Assembly (NCBI RefSeq): GCF_003058225.1 | Contig: NZ_QBUG01000008.1 | Location: 273,601 to 337,600, forward strand | DNA from: Promicromonospora sp. AC04 | GTDB lineage: Bacteria > Actinomycetota > Actinomycetes > Actinomycetales > Cellulomonadaceae | Direction of reading: 5' to 3' | DNA length: 64,000 nucleotides | Shown: positions 50,801-60,300 of the stretch, one piece after another | Layout: each line of letters opens with the position of its first letter | Numbering within the stretch: position 1 is the stretch's first letter | Notes under the pieces: model-generated | Told to the model about the DNA's origin: nothing | Seen by the model: only the letters and a program-made list of their open reading frames with translations | The model's database searches: none | Made by a program: the position numbers and the translations under genes

Positions 50801-53800
50801 TCACGGACGCGCGTGGCGGGACCACCTACTACGCCTACCGCGACGACGGTCAGGTCAGCCATGTCAGACAACCGGACGCGCCGAAGCTGCCGCCTGTCTC
50901 GCAGGCCTTCGCGACGGTGCTCTCGTACGACCGGGACGGGCGTGTGGTTGGCGTCCGCGACCCGCAGGGCGGGCGCGCGAGCGTCACCTACGACGACGCG
51001 GGTCGCCCCGTGATCAGCACCGACCAGCTCGGCCGGACCACGCACACGAGGTTCGACGCCGAGTCGAACGCGGTCTCGAGCATCACGACCGACCGGCACG
51101 AGGACCTGGACGACCTGACGGAGGCGGAGCGGGCCGAGCGCACCATCTCCTCGGTGTACGACCTGCGCAGCCGCCTGACCAGCCAGCAGGTCGGGTCCGC
51201 CGGTCCGGAGTACACCTACGGCTACGACGCCAAGGACCGGACGACGTCGTACGGCGACCCGCTGGGCGTGCGCACGGTGACGTACGACGACGAGGACCAG
51301 ATCACGAAGGTGGTCCGCGAGGAGGCGAACCAGGACGCCGAGACCTTCACCTACGGGTACGACCAGCGCGGCAACATCACCGCGCGGACCTACCCCGACG
51401 GCACGAAGATCACCTCGACGTACGACGACGACTCGCGGCTCGCCTCCACGACGGCGTCCGCCGGGTCGATGGGCGCCAGCAGCGCGCGCTGGGAGTACGC
51501 GTACGACGTCGCCGGGCGCCGGACGGCGACCACGCTGCCGGCCGCCACGGGCCTGAGCGAGAAGCGGGAGTACGACGACGCGGGCCGGCTCACCTCGATC
51601 GGCACGGAGCGCACCGGGGAACCGGTGGACGGCGTGCAGGACCCGGTGTCCGCGTTCGACCTGACGCTCGACGAGGTCGGCAACCCGACCCAGGTGATGA
51701 CCACGCGCGGCGGCGTCACGGAGGGGGTCGCCTACGCGTACGACGGCGCGAACCGGGTGACGGACGCCTGCTACGCGGCGCACGAGTGCGACCGGGGGAG
51801 CAAGGCCGCGGGCCGGATCTCCTACGAGTACGACCTGCTCGGCAACCGGACCGAGCAGAAGCGGTCGGGCTCGGCGGGCCACGACGTGACGCGGTACTCG
51901 TACGACGACGCGAGCCAGCTGACCAGGGAGCTCACGGTCGGCAAGGAGGGCGTCGAGCGCAAGGAGTACGAGTACGACGTGCGCGGCAACCAGACGCGCG
52001 CGGGCGACGACCGGCTCAAGTACAACCTGGACAACACGCTGGCCGAGGCGACGGTCGGCGGCGTCCTGACCCGGTACACGTACGACGCGACGCGGATGCG
52101 CCTGGACGCCATCACGGGGGTGGGGAACGGCGCGAAGACGCGGCACTGGTCGTGGGACGTCAACGGTTCGCTGGAGAACATCGCCGTCGACACGGTGACC
52201 GACGTGAACGGGATGGTGACCAGCCGGCAGGCGTTCACCTACGGGCCGACGGACGAGCCGCTGGCACTGCTGGAGGCGCAGGGCGGGGCGCACGCGTACA
52301 CCCACGACTGGCTGGGCGGCGTGGCGAACATGCTGTCGCCGGACGGGCAGGTCGAGGAGGGGTACGACTACGACCCGTTCGGGAACCCGCGGCAGGGGAC
52401 GACGCTGGCGGCGGCCGTTGCCGAGGAAGCCGGGGGTGCGGCAGCGGAGAGCGCGGGTGGCGCTGAGGCGTCGGACGATGTGGCATCCGAGGATGCCGAA
52501 CCGGCGACCGAGCTGAAGAACCCGATGCGGTTCGCCGGCGCGTACCTCGACCCGACCACGGGTGAGGGCAACTACGCCATGCGGGCGCGGAACTATGACC
52601 CGGGTACAGGGCGGTTCTCGTCGGTGGACCCGGCCGGGGCCCAGCCGATGGGCTCGTCGCCGTACACGTATGCCGGTGGCAACCCGATGGTCTACACCGA
52701 CCCGACGGGCGAGATGGAAGAGGCCGGGCCTACCGGCGGTGGCACCACCTCCAACCCGAACGATCCGGGCGCGGAGGTGGAAGGCCCGAGCGCCGAGGAT
52801 GTCGCGAAGGCGCAGCAGCTCGAGTCGAAGTCGATGCTGGACGTGATCCTGGAGGCCGGCGGACAGATCCTCATGGAGTTCTTGGGGATCACTGACCTCA
52901 TGAACTGCCTCGGTGGCGACCTCGGTGCGTGCGTGATGTTGGTGGTCGGTGCGCTGCCCTGGGGCAAGATCTTCAAGGCCGCGAAGATCGGCGAGGCCAT
53001 CTACAAGGCCGGCAAGGCCGTGATGGCCTTCTCCGGCGAGCTGAAGTGGGCCAAGCAGATCCTCTCCGGCGCCAAGAAGGCGAAACAAGCGGCGGAGGCC
53101 GCGAAGGCCGCGGCCGCAAAAGCCGCGCGGGCAGCTGCCGAGAAGGCGGCCAAGGCGAAGGCCGCGGCGGCCGCCAAGATCAAGAGGCTGGCGGCAGAAG
53201 CGAAGGAAAAGGCGAGAGCTGACGCCGCCAAGAAGAAGGCTGACACAACGGGCAAGGGGGACACGTGTAACAGCTTCTTGCCCGGCACTCTCGTTCTGCT
53301 GGCAGACGGGAGTCGAAAGCGGATCGAAGATCTTGAACCTGGTGACGAAGTGCTCGCAGGGGACGAGAAGACCGGCGACCGATCGGGCGCCCGCCTGGTC
53401 ACCGCGTCCATCACCGGCACGGGTGAGAAGACCCTGGTCACGGTGACGATCCGGGACAACGACGGCGACAAGCAGAAGGTCGTTGCCACGGACGAGCACC
53501 CGTTCTGGAGTCCCGACAAGGGCATCTGGGTCGATGCGATCGACCTTCGGTCCGGTGACTGGCTCAAGACGAGCGCCGGCACGTGGGTTCAAGTGGCGGG
53601 CGTCGAGGTCGAGCACAAGCGCGCGGTGGTGCACAACCTCGCGGTGGACCGTGACCCGACGTACTACGTGGGTGCCGGTGATGCGGCCGTACTGGTCCAC
53701 AACTGCGGCCCGACCGAGGCAGACGCACAACTTGCCCAGAACCGGGCTTTTGAGATCAACGCGAGCCGGAACGACTATCCGAACGCGGACGTGGCCGGGA

Positions 53801-54117
53801 CCACGGCGGTCCTGGGCGTGTTCAATACGAGTACGAGGGTGTGGTCGACTCGCGTGGCGATCAACGGCACAGGCCAGCTTCCTCCTGGGACGCTTCGGCC
53901 AGGTGAGACGTTTGTGGGAGGGGCGGGTCACGCGGAGGAGACCATCTTGGGCGCGCTGGGCCCGGACGAAGTGGTGGGTTTCGGCGGGGTCAACCGCAAC
54001 ATCTGCAGGGATACTTGTTTCCCGCAGCTGAACGGTCCGGGGATGCAGTTTGGTGGAACCCTCGGGGGGCTCGCGGACAAGACCCCGTTCTCCTATTTCT
54101 GGCACGAGGGATGGTGA
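47836..54117 (+). CDS. Secreted RHS/YD-repeat polymorphic toxin with HINT and deaminase-like tip
   Basis: 2093 residues. An N-terminal Sec-type signal (about 17-40, ending PAEA) predicts export. Residues about 220-1560 are RHS/YD repeats (many YDxxGxL-type units) ending in the core-associated block NPMRFAGAYLDPTTGEGNY and RNYDPGTGRFSSVDP. A pre-toxin helical/hydrophobic segment (about 1660-1740) and an Ala/Lys-rich helix (1740-1800) follow. A HINT domain runs from C1811 (CNSFLPGTLVLLADGS) through DEHPFW to HN-C1957, predicted to release the tip. The last 136 residues carry GHAEET (H2032-A-E2034) and ICRDTC (C2057, C2061), resembling zinc deaminase toxins, with C-x3-C rather than the usual C-x2-C. 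GGGGG precedes the ATG. Confidence 0.9.
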   Translation: MSEARAHHLAITWLERRWLAVAIAVGFSASLLIAVAPYEPAEAASVPQATAGEGPADRPMPDGVRRSTAYAEDERPPVVPEAVPAGGEPAEVAASEWRTLTSETRALEAAAGFAGIDLRPGFLLGDTSLVLYFDEGDVDPDWTAAVVRLYEGDDQTEQESVRLTRAELEGPRFCGDADFCRSFGRDDGWELDPDKRYFVTVAAVLPGGDEVVSEPSGASRPRATILPPRIPDDQAAGCGCENALAPTAVGQAQRGVGVNTGTGAFVRVERDMQMASFGIPFASARTYSSANNRQGPLGVGWAWSYDMRVTQTDDGVIVRAEDGAEAVYTPDGDGYTRPPGVRSNLRRDGDGWELVTPSQVTYRFGAAGRLDAVLSPRDDGVRLAYVEADDRGDGGGRDEDRDEIRITDASGRTAVAYLEDGLIKKLALPDRRQVRFEYTDGLLTKVKDARGNLWQYRYDAEGRLAQVIDPHEVVAVHNEYGIGGRVVTQRDGVGAEMSFAWDAGKQEARTTDADDISVYDGYRGNVLLYSQRSTGDADNHRYNRRLDRNLVVNGNQFQHVVRFDAQGNPTQAVAPQGFDEKAKYDDRNNPIEYTDANGNVWKNTYNEFNELVRSVDAEGNDVRHVYDDRGLRTSTTDQRDKVTRYEYLPDGEENAGLLFAVVSPEGRRTESFYDKTGRQVAQTDPRGTADPRQRRHYTTETKYDEQDRVVEVEEPGKHRGWRTVYDDVGRLAEEITPEGVVTRTTYLDNGLQSRVEGGGRVVTFGYTDAGRRESESVRMKGDDLTTSYTYDAKGLVKTVTSPRGNVPGANKADFTTEYFYDANDNPIRMRMPYPGGGHTDRDIKVDALDRTTASINELNKTSSFERSNTGQVDSVTDTKGRTTKMAYDKNGRQTERTDAGNKTTRTEFDAAGNKIKEISPTGGITTYAYTDDGLLAAVTEPRGNVAGADKARFTTRYEYDLAGNRVREIDPLGNTTSTAYDATNRPTEITDARGGTTYYAYRDDGQVSHVRQPDAPKLPPVSQAFATVLSYDRDGRVVGVRDPQGGRASVTYDDAGRPVISTDQLGRTTHTRFDAESNAVSSITTDRHEDLDDLTEAERAERTISSVYDLRSRLTSQQVGSAGPEYTYGYDAKDRTTSYGDPLGVRTVTYDDEDQITKVVREEANQDAETFTYGYDQRGNITARTYPDGTKITSTYDDDSRLASTTASAGSMGASSARWEYAYDVAGRRTATTLPAATGLSEKREYDDAGRLTSIGTERTGEPVDGVQDPVSAFDLTLDEVGNPTQVMTTRGGVTEGVAYAYDGANRVTDACYAAHECDRGSKAAGRISYEYDLLGNRTEQKRSGSAGHDVTRYSYDDASQLTRELTVGKEGVERKEYEYDVRGNQTRAGDDRLKYNLDNTLAEATVGGVLTRYTYDATRMRLDAITGVGNGAKTRHWSWDVNGSLENIAVDTVTDVNGMVTSRQAFTYGPTDEPLALLEAQGGAHAYTHDWLGGVANMLSPDGQVEEGYDYDPFGNPRQGTTLAAAVAEEAGGAAAESAGGAEASDDVASEDAEPATELKNPMRFAGAYLDPTTGEGNYAMRARNYDPGTGRFSSVDPAGAQPMGSSPYTYAGGNPMVYTDPTGEMEEAGPTGGGTTSNPNDPGAEVEGPSAEDVAKAQQLESKSMLDVILEAGGQILMEFLGITDLMNCLGGDLGACVMLVVGALPWGKIFKAAKIGEAIYKAGKAVMAFSGELKWAKQILSGAKKAKQAAEAAKAAAAKAARAAAEKAAKAKAAAAAKIKRLAAEAKEKARADAAKKKADTTGKGDTCNSFLPGTLVLLADGSRKRIEDLEPGDEVLAGDEKTGDRSGARLVTASITGTGEKTLVTVTIRDNDGDKQKVVATDEHPFWSPDKGIWVDAIDLRSGDWLKTSAGTWVQVAGVEVEHKRAVVHNLAVDRDPTYYVGAGDAAVLVHNCGPTEADAQLAQNRAFEINASRNDYPNADVAGTTAVLGVFNTSTRVWSTRVAINGTGQLPPGTLRPGETFVGGAGHAEETILGALGPDEVVGFGGVNRNICRDTCFPQLNGPGMQFGGTLGGLADKTPFSYFWHEGW

Positions 54118-54121
54118 GCAG

Positions 54122-54580
54122 GTGCGAGAAGGTTCGCTTGCGCCCGGGATGACGATCCGGATATCGGCGGAGCCGGCGGATGCCCGGGTGGTGGGGACAC
54201 GCCCCGGCCGGATCGTCATCGACTGGCCCTGGAACCGGAGTGATCCGGTCTCACCACATCCGTGGCCCGGGACAGCCGAGTTTCCGGTGGATCCGACCGC
54301 GTACGCATGGCGGAACACTCCGTGGCGGATCGAACCAGAGCCGGCGACGCTCGCGGTCGGGAGCAGCTGCATGATCGGGATTCCGCCGCTCGTCGCCCGG
54401 GTGCGCGCCGTCATCGGCTATGACCCTGTGTTCGAGTACGGAATCCTGCCCCGTCCGGACCTGGTGGTCGGGGCGGTCGACGTCGCCTACGAGGGTGACG
54501 ATGAGGCGGGGTTCACGGTCTACCTCGGTACCGAGGAGCCCATAGAAGTCGAGGCTGTGTCCGAACAGGAGGACGAGTAG
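54122..54580 (+). CDS. Candidate immunity protein for the RHS toxin
   Basis: 152 residues from GTG 54122, only four bases after the toxin stop, so translation is probably coupled; ATG 54149 is an alternative start. Acidic, no signal peptide or membrane segment, rich in Trp/Pro early on (IDWPWNRSDPVSPHPW, AYAWRNTPWRIEPEP), then LAVGSSCMIGIPPLVARVRAVIGYD and an acidic end. No family recognised. The immunity assignment rests on position (toxin tip then a small acidic cytoplasmic protein) as in other polymorphic toxin loci. Confidence 0.65.
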   Translation: MREGSLAPGMTIRISAEPADARVVGTRPGRIVIDWPWNRSDPVSPHPWPGTAEFPVDPTAYAWRNTPWRIEPEPATLAVGSSCMIGIPPLVARVRAVIGYDPVFEYGILPRPDLVVGAVDVAYEGDDEAGFTVYLGTEEPIEVEAVSEQEDE

Positions 54581-54735
54581 CTCTGCGGTTCGCGCGCTGG
54601 GCCACCTCGCCGTGCCGTCCAGGCCTCGGAGTCCGCCGAGACGGTCTCTGCCTCTCCGGCGAGCTCCGCCAGGAGCCGTCCTGTCTTGGCCGATCTCTTG
54701 GCTGATCGGGCATCGACGCCGCTGTCCCCAGTCAC
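54520..54735 (-). CDS. Possible small protein, convergent with the immunity gene
   Basis: A 71-residue frame from GTG 54735; minus-strand TAGGGT lies eight bases upstream, a near-leaderless arrangement. The first 40 residues (MTGDSGVDARSAKRSAKTGR, then LLAELAGEAE) look helical and protein-like, but the last 20 run antisense into the immunity gene. Could be a truncated or spurious gene. Confidence 0.3.
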   Translation of the reverse strand: MTGDSGVDARSAKRSAKTGRLLAELAGEAETVSADSEAWTARRGGPAREPQSYSSSCSDTASTSMGSSVPR

Positions 54736-54799
54736 GGCCAGGGACCCTACCGCACGGGCACCACGGCATTGCTCCGGCTGCCTCGGCGCGATCCGACCG

Positions 54800-55270
54800 T
54801 CAGGCGACGTCGACGTGCTTGCGCGCCGCTTCCACGAAACCGAAGATGCTCGTCTTGGCCACGTCGCGCGCGTGCGAGAGCTCCTCCTCCGGGAGGTCCG
54901 ACGACAGGAGGTCGACGTCGTCGATCGCCTGCTGGCCCAGCGCGATCAGCTCCTTGGACTCCGTCACGAGCTGGACCCGGAAGAGCGCCTCGAGTGCGCT
55001 CGTTCGCAACCGGTAGGTCTCGTAGCGGAGCGACTCGGGGTCTCCACCGCGCTGCGCGTGCTCCGCGAACCAGCGGTCGATCTGGGCGCGGCGCAGATTT
55101 ACGAGCGCCCCGCCGAACGTCGTGTACGCGCTGACCCGCTCCTGGCGCAGCCGCTCGTTGCGCGCGAAGCGCTCGGCGTCCGCCCGGTTCCGTCGCTGGA
55201 AGTAGTGCGTCGCCAGCGAACCGAGCAGTGTTCCGACGACGGCGACGACGCTGGTCACGATGATTTCCAC
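54800..55270 (-). CDS. Small membrane-anchored coiled-coil protein, unknown
   Basis: 156 residues, GTG start (MEIIVTSVVAVVGTLLGSLATHYFQRRNR). One N-terminal membrane helix is followed by a charged, almost entirely helical cytoplasmic part (FARNERLRQERVSAYTTFGGALVNLRRAQIDRWF, SALEALFRVQLVTESKELIALGQQAIDDVDLLSSDLPEEEL). Similar anchored helical proteins are common and uncharacterised. 51 bp downstream of the TPR gene on the same strand, possibly one unit. Confidence 0.7.
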   Translation of the reverse strand: MEIIVTSVVAVVGTLLGSLATHYFQRRNRADAERFARNERLRQERVSAYTTFGGALVNLRRAQIDRWFAEHAQRGGDPESLRYETYRLRTSALEALFRVQLVTESKELIALGQQAIDDVDLLSSDLPEEELSHARDVAKTSIFGFVEAARKHVDVA

Positions 55271-55321
55271 GGGCCGAAGCCAACCATGCCGGGTCGTCGT
55301 TGAGAAGTCCGCGCCGAGCCG

Positions 55322-56254
55322 TCAGTCGTCGTGCTCGGTTGCGCCGAAGAAGTGCAGCTCGCCGAGCCATCGGACCGGCTGACCGACTGGCAGCGCATCG
55401 TGGCCGAGGTCAGGCAACGGCACGAGTGACCAATCGATGGACGCGCGTTCGTCAGCGGCCCGGCGAACCGCCTCACGTAGCCCGGATTCCTCGCGCCCGA
55501 TGCCGGGAAGGTGCGTCCACACGCCGCACTCGTCGTCCAGGCTCGCGCCGCGATGGGCCAGCCACTCGTCGAGGTAGTCGTCGGCGGCGCTGCGGACGGA
55601 GGACGGATCGGTGAGCAGCCAGACCCAGCCCTTGGTGCTCCCGCTGTGCCCGACGAGGTGGGTCATCTCGAGGACATAGAAGCCGTGGGGATGGTGGGTG
55701 ACGAGCCCGCCCGGCGGCTCGGGGAGCTCGACGTCCCGCAGCTGTTCGACTCGGGCCCTCGCGATGTCGTCGTAAGGATCGAGGCGGAGCGCTTCCCCAT
55801 AGGCCTCCGCCGCGGCGTCAGGCTCGCCCAGCCAGTGCAGGGCGCACGCGCGCGAGAACCACACGAGGTTGGAGACGCTCTGCAGGGCGAGCGCGCGCTC
55901 CGCGGCCCGTGCGACCCTGGCCGCCAGGTCGCGGCCCAGCTGGTCGTCCTCGTCCAGCCCGGCGGGCGGTGCGTACTGGTGCTCGAAATGATCCTCGCCC
56001 GTGCCGACCTCGTCGTTCAGATGTGCTCGCAGCGTGCCGAGCTCCAAGAGTGTCAGGCCGACGGCGCTGGTGGCGTCGTCCGGAACGACCGCCTGGATGG
56101 CGGCATAGGCCGCCCGGATCTCCTCTTCGTCGTCCTCCAGCTCCTCGACGGAGTCGTATTCGGCGGCCTCCCAGTAGTACTGAAGGTGCGAGCTCGCGTC
56201 CCTGCGGGCCGCATCCAGGTCCAATGCGCTGTTCGTCTCGAATGCGCTGTTCAT
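55322..56254 (-). CDS. TPR-containing hypothetical protein
   Basis: 310 residues, ATG start with a TATGCT-type -10 about nine bases upstream. Middle region contains TPR-like helices: VARAAERALALQSVSNLVWFSRACALHWLGEPDAAAEAYGEALRLDPYDDIAR. The C-terminal ~120 residues (HPHGFYVLEMTHLVGHSGSTKGWVWLLTDPSSVRSAADDYLDEWLAHRG to WLGELHFFGA) form a second unknown domain. The N-terminus repeats NSA-ETNSALD from a 12-bp direct repeat. No function inferred; protein interaction is the usual TPR role. Confidence 0.72.
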   Translation of the reverse strand: MNSAFETNSALDLDAARRDASSHLQYYWEAAEYDSVEELEDDEEEIRAAYAAIQAVVPDDATSAVGLTLLELGTLRAHLNDEVGTGEDHFEHQYAPPAGLDEDDQLGRDLAARVARAAERALALQSVSNLVWFSRACALHWLGEPDAAAEAYGEALRLDPYDDIARARVEQLRDVELPEPPGGLVTHHPHGFYVLEMTHLVGHSGSTKGWVWLLTDPSSVRSAADDYLDEWLAHRGASLDDECGVWTHLPGIGREESGLREAVRRAADERASIDWSLVPLPDLGHDALPVGQPVRWLGELHFFGATEHDD

Positions 56255-56346
56255 TAACGCCGGAGCATAGTGGGTGCGGCTCGTGCCCGACGATGCCGCC
56301 CTCGGGTGCCGGGAATGAGTACGGCGGGGCGCCGGTTCGGTCAGGC

Positions 56347-57162
56347 ATGGAGCTGCAGGTAGTGCTGCCGGACGAGTCGCCGACCATGCCGGTGCGGACG
56401 CTCGTCGACCTGGCGCGGACGGCGGAGGACCTCGGCTACACGACGGCGTGGCTGCCCGACCACGTCCTGCCGCCCGGCGAGTACGGGTCCGCGTTCGGTG
56501 GCGTGTACGAGCCGCTGGTGACGATCGGGCACCTGGCCGCGGTCACGGAGCGGCTGCGTTTCGGTACGTCGGTGCTGGTCGTACCGCTGCGCGACCCGTT
56601 CGTGCTCGCCAAGCAGGTCGCGACCCTGCACCAGCTCTCCGGCGGCCGGGTGGTCCTCGGCGTCGGGGTCGGCTGGAACGTGCCGGAGTTCGACGCCGTG
56701 GGCGCGGACCACCCGCATCGCGGCGCCGTCACGGACGATGCGCTCGCGCTGCTCGAGCACCTGTTCTCGGGCGGCGCGGCGCCGTACCGGGCCAGGCGGT
56801 TCTCCTACGAGGAGGGCGTGTTCGCGCCGGTGCCCGACGGGCGGGTGCCGATCATGGTCGGCGGGAACAGCAACGCCGCGCTCCGCCGGGCCGCCCGCTA
56901 CGGCGACGTCTGGCAGGGCATCCCCGCGGACCCCGGCGCCTTCGCCGAGCGCGTCCGGGCGCTTGCCGAGCTGGCCGGTGAACGCGACGTCCAACCCGCC
57001 CTGCGGATCGGCTGGGGCGGGAGCACGCCGGTCGAGCAGGTCGCCGACGACGTCGTCGCCTACCGCGAGGCCGGGGCCGCCCAGCTCGCGGTCCACTTCG
57101 GCGAGCACGAGGGCACTGCCGAGCGCATGACGGCGCTGGTCAACGCGATGGCCGACCGCTAG
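56347..57162 (+). CDS. LLM-class flavin-dependent oxidoreductase, F420-type
   Basis: 271 residues of the luciferase-like TIM-barrel family: LVDLARTAEDLGYTTAWLPDHVLPP, RLRFGTSVLVVPLRDPFVLAKQVATLHQLSGGRVVLGVGVGWNVPEFDAVG and PIMVGGNSNAALRRAARYGDVWQ. The GVGVGW and GGNS blocks are typical of the actinobacterial F420-dependent LLM group. Substrate unknown. ATG 56347 chosen; an internal ATG at 56386 is possible. Ends in a region of degenerate repeats and a hairpin. Confidence 0.88.
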   Translation: MELQVVLPDESPTMPVRTLVDLARTAEDLGYTTAWLPDHVLPPGEYGSAFGGVYEPLVTIGHLAAVTERLRFGTSVLVVPLRDPFVLAKQVATLHQLSGGRVVLGVGVGWNVPEFDAVGADHPHRGAVTDDALALLEHLFSGGAAPYRARRFSYEEGVFAPVPDGRVPIMVGGNSNAALRRAARYGDVWQGIPADPGAFAERVRALAELAGERDVQPALRIGWGGSTPVEQVADDVVAYREAGAAQLAVHFGEHEGTAERMTALVNAMADR

Positions 57163-57273
57163 GCACTGGCGGGTGCCGGAGCCAGGCCTGCCGAGATAGA
57201 ACTGGGCCGGGCTGGAGCTGGGCTGGAGCTGGGCCGGGCTGGAGCCGGGCCGAGTTGGACCCAGGCCGCGATA

Positions 57274-57329
57274 GAACCGGGGCGAGATAGAACCCCGGCT
57301 TCCGCCCTGGTTCCATCTCGCCCCGGTTC
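57274..57329. terminator. Bidirectional hairpin with 21-bp arms
   Basis: Arms 57274-57294 and 57309-57329 pair with one mismatch around 14 nt (stem contains GAACCGGGGCGAGAT). Between the convergent LLM and subtilase genes. Preceded by degenerate GGGCTGGAGCT-type repeats (57205-57260). Confidence 0.82.
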
Positions 57330-57348
57330 TGGTCCGGCGAGAGGCGTG

Positions 57349-60300
57349 CTACCGGCGCTTCACCTCCAGGTCCGCGGTCGCCTCCGAGCCGGCGAAGTCC
57401 TCGGTCCCCTCGTAGGCCGCCGTCACCGTGTAGTCACCGGGCCGGACGAGCGGAGGCACCAGTACCTCGGCGCGGCCGTTCCGCAGCCGCACCGTCCGCT
57501 CGTACGGGTGCCGGTCGTCCTCGCGACCGACGGTGATGGTCACCCGACCCGACGGCGTGGCGTCCTCCGCGGACACCGTCACCTTCACCGTGAACGGCTC
57601 CAGGGGGCGCACCGAGGCCGGGGCCTTGATCCGCGTGCTGGTGGCGGCGGGCAGCAGGTCGTCCGGCACGAGCGCGCCGACGGCGGTGCGGTGCACGCCG
57701 CCTTCGTCCGCACCCGCGTAGACCCAGGCGCCGTCGGGGCTCACGGTCAGGGAGCGGACCGACATGGCCGACAGGCCGCCCGACGCCGACTCCCACGTGG
57801 CACCGCCGTCGGCCGAGACGAAGACCCCGGCGCCGTTGGCCGCGAGGCCGTACGGCCTCCACCGCGCCGCGCCCGCGACGAGGAGCCGTGTCCCGGCGGC
57901 CGGGCCGTCCGGCACCTCGACTGCCACGAAGGTGTCCACCGCCGCGGACGTGTTCGGCACGACGGCGGCCGTGAAGGTCTCCCCGCCGTCCGTGCTCACC
58001 CGGATGCCCGGCCGCTCGCCGACCACCACGTGGTCGGTGTCCTCGGGGTCGACCCATACGGACCGCGCCTCGGCGTCGGTCAGGCGGGTGATCGTCTTCC
58101 CCAGGTCGTCCGACCGGTACAGGCCGGACGACGTGGCCAGCCACAGCCGCCGGTCGTCGGCCGGGTCCACGACTATCTGCTGGATCAGGATCCCGTGGGC
58201 GTAGCTGGTCCACGTGTCGAACCCGTCGCGCGACACCATCAGGCCCGTGTCGACGAGCGACGTGAAGCCCACGGCCACGGTGTCCTTCCCGCGCACCGGC
58301 CCCTCGTGCGGGGACACGGCGAGCGCCGTCGGGCTGAAGCCCCCGGTCGGGCCCACCCGGGTGAGGTCGGCGTCGGTGGTCCCGGCGGTCCCGGTGACGA
58401 TCCGGCCGCTGCCGATCGCGTTGCTGCCGACCGCCCAGACGTCGCGGTCGCCCAGCGGCGACTGGGTCACCTCCGTGAGCTGGAAGCCGATCCAGCCCTC
58501 ATGACCGATCGAGCCCCAGTCCTGTGCGTCCGGGTCCAGGTCGGCGAGCGGCTGCTGGTGCAGGCCCTCGAAGTCGACGGCCCGGAGCACGGGCTCGCCG
58601 TCGGCGTCGGTGCCGGCCTGCACGTCGGCGACGTCGCTGCCGGACACGCCGGTCTTGGTCCACACCTCGCCGTCGTCGGTGGCGTAGTACCCGGCGCCCT
58701 CCATCGCCATGACCACCTGTCCCGCGGGGGTGCCGGGCCAGTGGTCGACGTCGGTGGCGAGCGGCCCGTGAACGGGCAGCGGGTCGGTCTCCCACGTCGC
58801 GCCGCCGTCGGCGCTCGTGCTGTAGGAGGACAGGCCCGAGGCGTACACGGTGCCGTCGGTCAGCGTGGTGACGGTGACGTAGGACTGGCCGGTGTCGGCG
58901 CCCTCGGTCCAGGTGACGCCGCCGTCGGCCGAGGTCAGCGAGACGCCGTCGCCGCGGACGGTGACCGCCGTCGACCCGTCGGCGACGACGCCCTGAGGCC
59001 GGTCGCGGTAGTCGGCGGTGACGTAGGGCTGGGTGACCTCGCTGCCGCCGGTCAGGACGTCGGCGATCCGGTAGATGCCGTCGTAGGTGGCGATCAGGAG
59101 GTCGTCGCCGGCGAAGGCCGTGCCGGACACGAGGCCGTCCCAGGCGGGGGCGACGCGGCGCCACCGCTGCCCGGCGTCCTGGCTGAGGTAGAGGCCGTCG
59201 TCGGTGACCGCGGCCAGGGCGTCGCCGTGGGCGACGAGGTCGCGGACCGCGACGTCCGGGAACGGCAGGACGGTCCAGGTGGCCCCGGCGTCCGCGGTGT
59301 GCACTATGCGGCCCTGGTAGCTGGGATCGAGGACCACCCGGCCGGACGCGCCGTTGAGGGCGACGTAGAACCCGCCGGGCGTCGCCGTGTCGGCAACGGG
59401 GATGCCCCAGCCGTCGGCGACGGGCATGCTGCGCACTCGCTGCCACGTGTCGCCGTAGTCGGTGGTGACGAACGGGTGGACGCCGGTGGCGGTCATCGCG
59501 AGGCCGGTGCCCGGCGTGGTGGGCGACGTGGCCAGCACCCGGGCCGCGCCCGACAGGCCGACCTGCTCCCACTCACCCGGCTGGTCGGCGCCCTCGGACT
59601 GCACGCCGCCGGCGCCGGTCAGGGTGCGTCCGGCGACGGTGGCCTTGGCGTCGAGCCGGTAGGTGCCGGGCTCGTCGAGCGGCACCGTGCCGCGGTACCA
59701 GCCGGGGCTCGTGCCGACGGCGGTGAGCGCCGCGGTGTACTTGGCCCCGGAGGGGGCCGTCGCGCGCACGGTCGGGGTCGCCTCGGGCGCCATGGGCGCG
59801 TGGACGAAGACCTCGGTCTCGCCGGTGGCCAGCGACGGCGAGGCCTGGACCTGCAGCGGTCGCACGTAGGCCGCGTACGGCACGCGCACGCTGCTGCCGG
59901 CTGAGCTAGCACCGTCCGAGCTAGCACCGTCCGAGCTGCCGCCGCCCGACACCGTGCCGACCAGCACGCCCGAGGTCTCGGCGTCGACGGCGCCGGGCTC
60001 GGGGGTGACCGTGAGGTCGACCGAGGCGGCCCGGCCGGCGGGAATCCTCAGGCGCCGCGTCGACAGCTCGGCGTCGCCGGTGCTGCCCTCGGCCTCCTCG
60101 ACGGAGAGCCTGACGGTCACCGCCCGGTCACCGGAGTTGCGCAGCACGACGGTGCGCGTGCGGGCCGGTTCCGGCCCCATGTCGGCCAGCCCCAGGGAGA
60201 CGGCGTCGGGGGAGGCGGTCACCCGCTGGTCGACGGCGGCGGCGACGTCGAGCTTGCCCGCGCCCTGGCCCGACGGCGACAGGCCGTCGTCATCGGACTC

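Noticed and set aside
53266..53706. HINT domain read as an intein
   Set aside because: It lies immediately before a variable toxin tip in an RHS protein rather than interrupting a conserved host protein, so autoprocessing release is the better reading.
47806..54414. Very long open frames antisense to real genes, e.g. 2202 codons opposite the RHS gene and about 1300 codons opposite GH42/LacI
   Set aside because: High G+C sequence produces long spurious antisense frames; their translations are Arg/Ala/Gly-rich with no domains, while the opposite strand encodes recognised families.
11574..57329. Long hairpins as integron attC or recombination sites
   Set aside because: No integrase, no gene-cassette organisation and no conserved attC ends; placement behind genes fits terminators or palindromic repeats.
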